From assembly GCA_001604565.1 (NCBI GenBank), contig LVBV01000026.1, positions 1 to 35,670 on the forward strand: 35,670 nucleotides of DNA. The letters are read 5' to 3'. The notes beneath the pieces are model-generated. The model was not told the DNA's origin. It saw nothing but the letters and a program-made list of their open reading frames with translations, and did no database searches. Both the position numbers and the translations under genes were made by a program. This DNA is from Puniceicoccales bacterium Verruco_01. Lineage in GTDB: Bacteria; Verrucomicrobiota; Verrucomicrobiia; Opitutales; Oceanipulchritudinaceae. Positions 32,216 to 35,670 of this stretch are shown one piece after another (positions within the stretch are counted from its first letter, which is position 1; each line of letters starts with the position of its first letter).

Positions 32216-32987
32216 CGCGCAGACCGTCCCAAGCGTAGCTCACGCCCTCCGGCAGGGTTTTCCCGTCGCGGTCGTGGTCGATGTCGGAAGTCATGTGCGT
32301 GAAGAAGGTGCGTTTGGCGGCGATCCACGCGGCGGCGGCGAGGGCGGCCTCCGTGTTCATGTGTGTGGGGTGGGCGCGGGGACGCAGGGCGTCCAGAACC
32401 AGAACGTCCGCGCCGCGCGCGAGGGCTTCGGCCTGCGGCGTCACCTCGCGGCAGTCCGTGTAATAGGCCAGGCGCCTGCCGGTGGAGGCCTCCGTGAAGA
32501 CGAGGCCCATCGTCTGCACCGGGCCGTGGGGGAGAAGGGTCATTTCGATCCGGCCTTGCGGCAATTCCAGTAGCGGCGGCATTTCCGCCAGCGAAAAGGC
32601 CGCGTAGCCCCGGCTGACGGGCTTTTCATGACAGGCGTAGGGGAAGATCGCGCGGATGCGGGAAAGACCCTCCTGAGTCGCGCGGACGGGCAGGGCGGTG
32701 CCGCCCTTCAAGTCGCAGTAGCGGCGCAGATCGTCCATGCCGAGTACGTGGTCCGCATGCCCGTGCGTGAGAAGGAAAAGATCGACGGCGGGGATTTTCT
32801 CGCGGATGCACTGGAGGCGGAATTCCTGCGCGGCGTCCACTTGCACGTGCAGGCCGTCCATGACGACATGGACGCTGGAGCGCGTGCGCCAGTTCTTCGG
32901 GTTACTCAAGTCAAGCACCTCGTCCTCGGGCTGCGCGATCATGGGCACGCCCTGCGAGGTTCCCGTCCCAAGGAAGATCAATTCCAT
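32205..32987 (-). CDS. PhnP-like metallo-beta-lactamase-fold hydrolase
   Basis: This 260-residue cytoplasmic protein starts MELIFLGTGTSQGVP, typical of the PhnP / phosphodiesterase branch of the metallo-beta-lactamase fold. It has THGHADHVLGMDDLR (the HxHxDH zinc site), HGPVQTMGLVFTEA, YTDCREV with the bridging Asp and FFTHMTSDIDH with the late His. PhnP cleaves cyclic ribose phosphates, but without a phn operon nearby the substrate is open. I chose the ATG at 32987, where homology begins; the frame is open to 33023. It may be in one transcript with the nfeD-like gene upstream (57-base gap). Confidence 0.9.
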   Translation of the reverse strand: MELIFLGTGTSQGVPMIAQPEDEVLDLSNPKNWRTRSSVHVVMDGLHVQVDAAQEFRLQCIREKIPAVDLFLLTHGHADHVLGMDDLRRYCDLKGGTALPVRATQEGLSRIRAIFPYACHEKPVSRGYAAFSLAEMPPLLELPQGRIEMTLLPHGPVQTMGLVFTEASTGRRLAYYTDCREVTPQAEALARGADVLVLDALRPRAHPTHMNTEAALAAAAWIAAKRTFFTHMTSDIDHDRDGKTLPEGVSYAWDGLRVTV

Positions 32988-33044
32988 CCGTGGATTCTGC
33001 AACCGGACCCCCGCGCGAGGCAACGCCCAATCGAAGAGGCGGTG

Positions 33045-34571
33045 CTATCCGAGCTTCACCAGGAGCTGGAAGTCCTTGCGGCCCACGACGGTGACGGGCT
33101 GGCCGCTCTGGGCGAAGCCGACGGTGAGGGTGGCCTCGTACTGCACGCCTTCGATCACCACAGTTCCCGAGGGCCGCAGGTCCGTCACGGCCCTGCCCGT
33201 TGTGCCCGGCGCCGGGAAGGAGGGCGAGGCGACGGGTTCCGCCACGGGCTGCGTCGCCGGGGCGTTGCCGGAGGCGCCCTCCAGCACAAGGTGCGCTAGG
33301 AAGAGGCGCTTGGGCAGGAAGCGGTAGAGAACCGCAAAGAGCGCCATGGCCGCAAAGACGGCGAGCAGCACCTGGAAGGTGGCACTCATGAGGCGGTCTC
33401 CGTTGAACTCGAAGCCGCCGCCGGTCTTGGGCCACACGTCGCCGAGGCTCCAGACGAGGGAGCCCACCATCAGGATGACGCCGGTGATGGCCAGCACCAT
33501 GATGCCCGGCAGAAGGAAGAGCTCCAGCAGCACGAGCAGCAGGCCGAGGCCGAAGACCAGCAGCGGCTCGTTCCCGGCAAGGCCTGCGATGTAGTTACTT
33601 AAGAACACGATGACAAGGAGCGAGATGCCCGCGATCCCCGGCAGGCCGAAGCCCGGCGTGTAAAATTCGATCACAAGGCACAAAAAGCCGATGCCCATGA
33701 GGACGGGCGCCACCTTCTCCATGTACATCGCCGCCGTCTCTGACCACGTCATTTCATAGCGGTGCAGCGCGTAATGGCCCTCGCCGTACTCCGCCTTCGC
33801 GAGGTCCTCCACGCTCTTGTAGATGCCCGAGCCCAGAAGCGGGGTCGGCGGCTCGCCGTACAGGACCATCGCCTCGTCCGCCGTGCGGGAGAGGAGACTT
33901 CCCTTGTCCTTGATCTTCACCCCGCCGATCTCAAGGACGTAATCCTCCTGCATCATCGCGCGCAATACGTCCGCCCGGCGTGGATTTTCCGCCGTGATGG
34001 CTCGGAGTTTCGCGTCGAAATAGCTGTCGATCTTGGTCTTGAGGGTGTGCGGGATGTCCTCGCCGCTCGACTGGATCACCGCCGCAGCGCCGATGACGCT
34101 CTTCGGGGCGAAGTAGATCTCCTGCGTCGCCGCACAGATGAGGGCTCCGGCGCTCATGGCCTCCTTCTTCACGAAGGCGATCGTCCGCCCGTGGAAGTTG
34201 TCCACCGCCTCCATCATTTCCAGCATGATGTCCGCCCGGCCTCCGGGGGTGTCCATCTCCAGCACCACGACCTCCGCGCCGCTGGAAATCGCTTTCTTCA
34301 GGCCGCGCCGAAGCACGTAGAGGTTCGTCTTGCCGATCTCGTCCTTGATCGGGATGACAAAGATGTCGGCCACGCCGTCCTCCGGCAGGGCCACGGGCGG
34401 GTGGTGCCACGTCGGCGCGGGCTTCTCCGCCACCTTGGGCGATTCGCTCGCGGTGGGTTCCGCTGCCGCCGGAGCGGGCTTCTCCTCTTCCGCGGGCAGG
34501 ATTTCCTCCGCGCGAGCGCAGAAGAAGGCCGGTGCAAGAAACGCGAACGCCAGCAGGATGCGCCTAGTCAT
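33045..34571 (-). CDS. NfeD-family membrane-bound serine protease
   Basis: This 508-residue protein has a signal peptide (to about residue 22), a Pro/Ala/Glu-rich spacer and a ClpP-class protease domain (VVLEMDTPGG; Ser140 in EAMSAGALICAA; a Lys about 40 residues later, K178 or K180, as the likely base). A block of about five transmembrane segments follows (VAPVLMGIGFLCLVIEFYTPGFG, then ISLLVIVFLSNYIAGLAG). The C-terminal domain is of the NfeD OB-fold type (PSGTVVIEGVQYEA). Related proteases cleave stomatin-like partners, but no stomatin gene is seen here. The ATG at 34571 gives a proper signal peptide; an earlier in-frame start at 34619 would bury it. Confidence 0.9.
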   Translation of the reverse strand: MTRRILLAFAFLAPAFFCARAEEILPAEEEKPAPAAAEPTASESPKVAEKPAPTWHHPPVALPEDGVADIFVIPIKDEIGKTNLYVLRRGLKKAISSGAEVVVLEMDTPGGRADIMLEMMEAVDNFHGRTIAFVKKEAMSAGALICAATQEIYFAPKSVIGAAAVIQSSGEDIPHTLKTKIDSYFDAKLRAITAENPRRADVLRAMMQEDYVLEIGGVKIKDKGSLLSRTADEAMVLYGEPPTPLLGSGIYKSVEDLAKAEYGEGHYALHRYEMTWSETAAMYMEKVAPVLMGIGFLCLVIEFYTPGFGLPGIAGISLLVIVFLSNYIAGLAGNEPLLVFGLGLLLVLLELFLLPGIMVLAITGVILMVGSLVWSLGDVWPKTGGGFEFNGDRLMSATFQVLLAVFAAMALFAVLYRFLPKRLFLAHLVLEGASGNAPATQPVAEPVASPSFPAPGTTGRAVTDLRPSGTVVIEGVQYEATLTVGFAQSGQPVTVVGRKDFQLLVKLG

Positions 34572-34617
34572 GACTTGATTCTTGTCCGCGCAAAGCCGCC
34601 CTGCAACGACAATGGAC

Positions 34618-34649
34618 AAAAAAAGACGCCCCCGGAAGCCGGGAGCGTC
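34618..34649 (-). terminator. Intrinsic terminator of cysK
   Basis: On the minus strand, GACGCTCCCGG-CTT-CCGGGGGCGTC forms a 10-bp stem with one mismatch (34649 down to 34625) and is followed by seven T (34624-34618). It lies 25 bases after the cysK stop codon. It separates cysK from the nfeD-like gene. Confidence 0.9.
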
Positions 34650-34673
34650 CCTTGAAAGAAACGGATCTGTCCG

Positions 34674-35645
34674 CTAGATCGGCTGGGCCTGCATGGCCAC
34701 GACTTCGGCGCGAATCGCCTCCGCCAGAGGCGCGCTGATGTAGCGTTCGCTGGGGCTCGGGGCGATGGTGACGATGTTCTTGCCCGCGAATTCGGGGCGA
34801 CGCGCCAGTTGCAGGGCCGCCCAGAGGTTCGCGCCCGTGGAGATGCCCCCGGAAACGCCGTCCGAGAGCGCCGTGGCAAGCGACGTGTTGATCGCGTCGT
34901 CATTTTCCACGGCGATCACCTCGTCGAGAATGGCGCGGTTGAGCACCTTGGGCACGAAGCCCGCGCCGATGCCCTGAATCTTGTGCGGACCGGGCTTGCC
35001 GCCGGAAAGGACGGGGCTGCCCGCCGGTTCCACGGCGACGATTTTGACGGAGCTATTGCGGGCCTTGAGCACCTCGCCGACGCCCGTGATCGTTCCGCCC
35101 GAACCCACGCCCGCCACGAAGGCGTCCACGTGGCCGTCAAGCGCCTTCCAGATTTCCTCGGCGGTCGTTTTGCGGTGCGCCTCGGGATTGGCCGGGTTTT
35201 CGAACTGCTGGGGCATGTACGCGTCCGCGCCGTACTCCTGCAGGAGCTTGCCGGCCTTTTCGATGGCGCCCGGCATGCCCTTGGCCCCCGGCGTCAGCAC
35301 GATCTGCGCTCCGAGCAGGCGCAGGAGAACGCGCCGCTCCACGGACATCGTCTCGGGCATCGTCAGAATGCAGCGATACCCCCTTGCCGCCGCCACGAAC
35401 GCGAGCGCGATGCCCGTGTTGCCGGAGGTGGGCTCCACGATGATGCTGCCGGGGTGGAGTTTCCCCGCTTTTTCTGCGGCATCCACCATCGCCACGCCGA
35501 TGCGGTCCTTGACGCTCGCGAGCGGATTGAAGAACTCGCATTTGATGAACACATTGGCGCGAAGCCCCGCCGCGGCGCGGTTGAGCTTGATTAGTGGCGT
35601 ATCACCAACTGTTTCCGTGATGCTGTTTGCGAGTAACGCACGCAT
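34674..35645 (-). CDS. cysK: Cysteine synthase (O-acetylserine sulfhydrylase)
   Basis: This PLP enzyme makes cysteine from O-acetylserine and sulfide. The 323-residue protein has the PLP lysine Lys46 in [11 protein letters not shown], the substrate loop [12 protein letters not shown], the phosphate-binding [12 protein letters not shown] and [17 protein letters not shown] near the end. I chose the ATG at 35645 because AAGGA lies seven bases upstream; the ATG at 35651 is too close to that site. A CATAAT hexamer just upstream could be its -10 box, but the -35 region is at the window edge. CysK and CysM types cannot be separated with full certainty by eye. It ends in a strong terminator and is a single-gene unit as far as visible. 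Confidence 0.95.
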   Translation of the reverse strand: MRALLANSITETVGDTPLIKLNRAAAGLRANVFIKCEFFNPLASVKDRIGVAMVDAAEKAGKLHPGSIIVEPTSGNTGIALAFVAAARGYRCILTMPETMSVERRVLLRLLGAQIVLTPGAKGMPGAIEKAGKLLQEYGADAYMPQQFENPANPEAHRKTTAEEIWKALDGHVDAFVAGVGSGGTITGVGEVLKARNSSVKIVAVEPAGSPVLSGGKPGPHKIQGIGAGFVPKVLNRAILDEVIAVENDDAINTSLATALSDGVSGGISTGANLWAALQLARRPEFAGKNIVTIAPSPSERYISAPLAEAIRAEVVAMQAQPI

Positions 35646-35670
35646 TGTCATGTCCTTATTATGCTGTTCC

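Overview
The window is one piece of a GC-rich bacterial genome that most likely belongs to the Verrucomicrobiota. The main evidence is a very long division and cell wall (dcw) cluster with a LysM lipoprotein gene between murD and ftsW, a murC-murB fusion, a divergent FtsZ, and a Cas9 that from memory resembles the Akkermansia muciniphila protein along its whole length. No database search was run, so the phylum is an inference.

Positions 1-6530 hold a type II-C CRISPR-Cas locus. The array (28 identical 36-nt repeats and 27 spacers of 29-30 nt) runs off the left edge. The minus-strand operon cas9-cas1-cas2 points toward it, and cas2 stops 31 bases from the last repeat. A tracrRNA gene sits upstream of cas9 on the plus strand. 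Its anti-repeat (6417-6432) pairs with the first 16 nt of the repeat as read on the plus strand. Mature crRNAs must therefore be plus-strand, so array and cas operon are convergent. The tracrRNA ends in a strong hairpin terminator.

Positions 6545-11246 are a mixed region: a 5' half of a tRNA-Arg(UCU) gene that stops at the anticodon loop, an exported metallo-beta-lactamase-fold protein, glycogen synthase (glgA), the last enzyme of the MEP isoprenoid pathway (ispH), and a stand-alone receiver-domain protein. tlyA follows on the minus strand and is divergent from the dcw cluster.

Positions 12155-31764 are an almost uninterrupted dcw operon: MraZ box, mraZ, small ORF, rsmH, ftsL, ftsI, murE, murF, mraY, murD, LysM lipoprotein, ftsW, murG, murC-murB, ddl, ftsQ, ftsA, ftsZ. 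It carries the steps from UDP-GlcNAc-enolpyruvate to lipid II except murA, together with the septal synthase pair FtsW/FtsI and the Z-ring proteins FtsA/FtsZ. Several junctions are ATGA overlaps, which suggests translational coupling. MurE has the DNPR motif of meso-diaminopimelate-adding enzymes. Two catalytic positions look unusual: a Cys where MurB normally has its proton-donor Ser, and a Thr where the FtsZ T7 loop normally has its second Asp.

Positions 31865-35670 hold an unrecognised 116-residue protein, then three minus-strand genes: a PhnP-like metallo-beta-lactamase-fold hydrolase, an NfeD/ClpP-class membrane serine protease, and cysteine synthase followed by a clear intrinsic terminator.

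The items most worth following are the compact Cas9 with its short tracrRNA, the broken tRNA beside that locus, and the altered residues in MurB and FtsZ.
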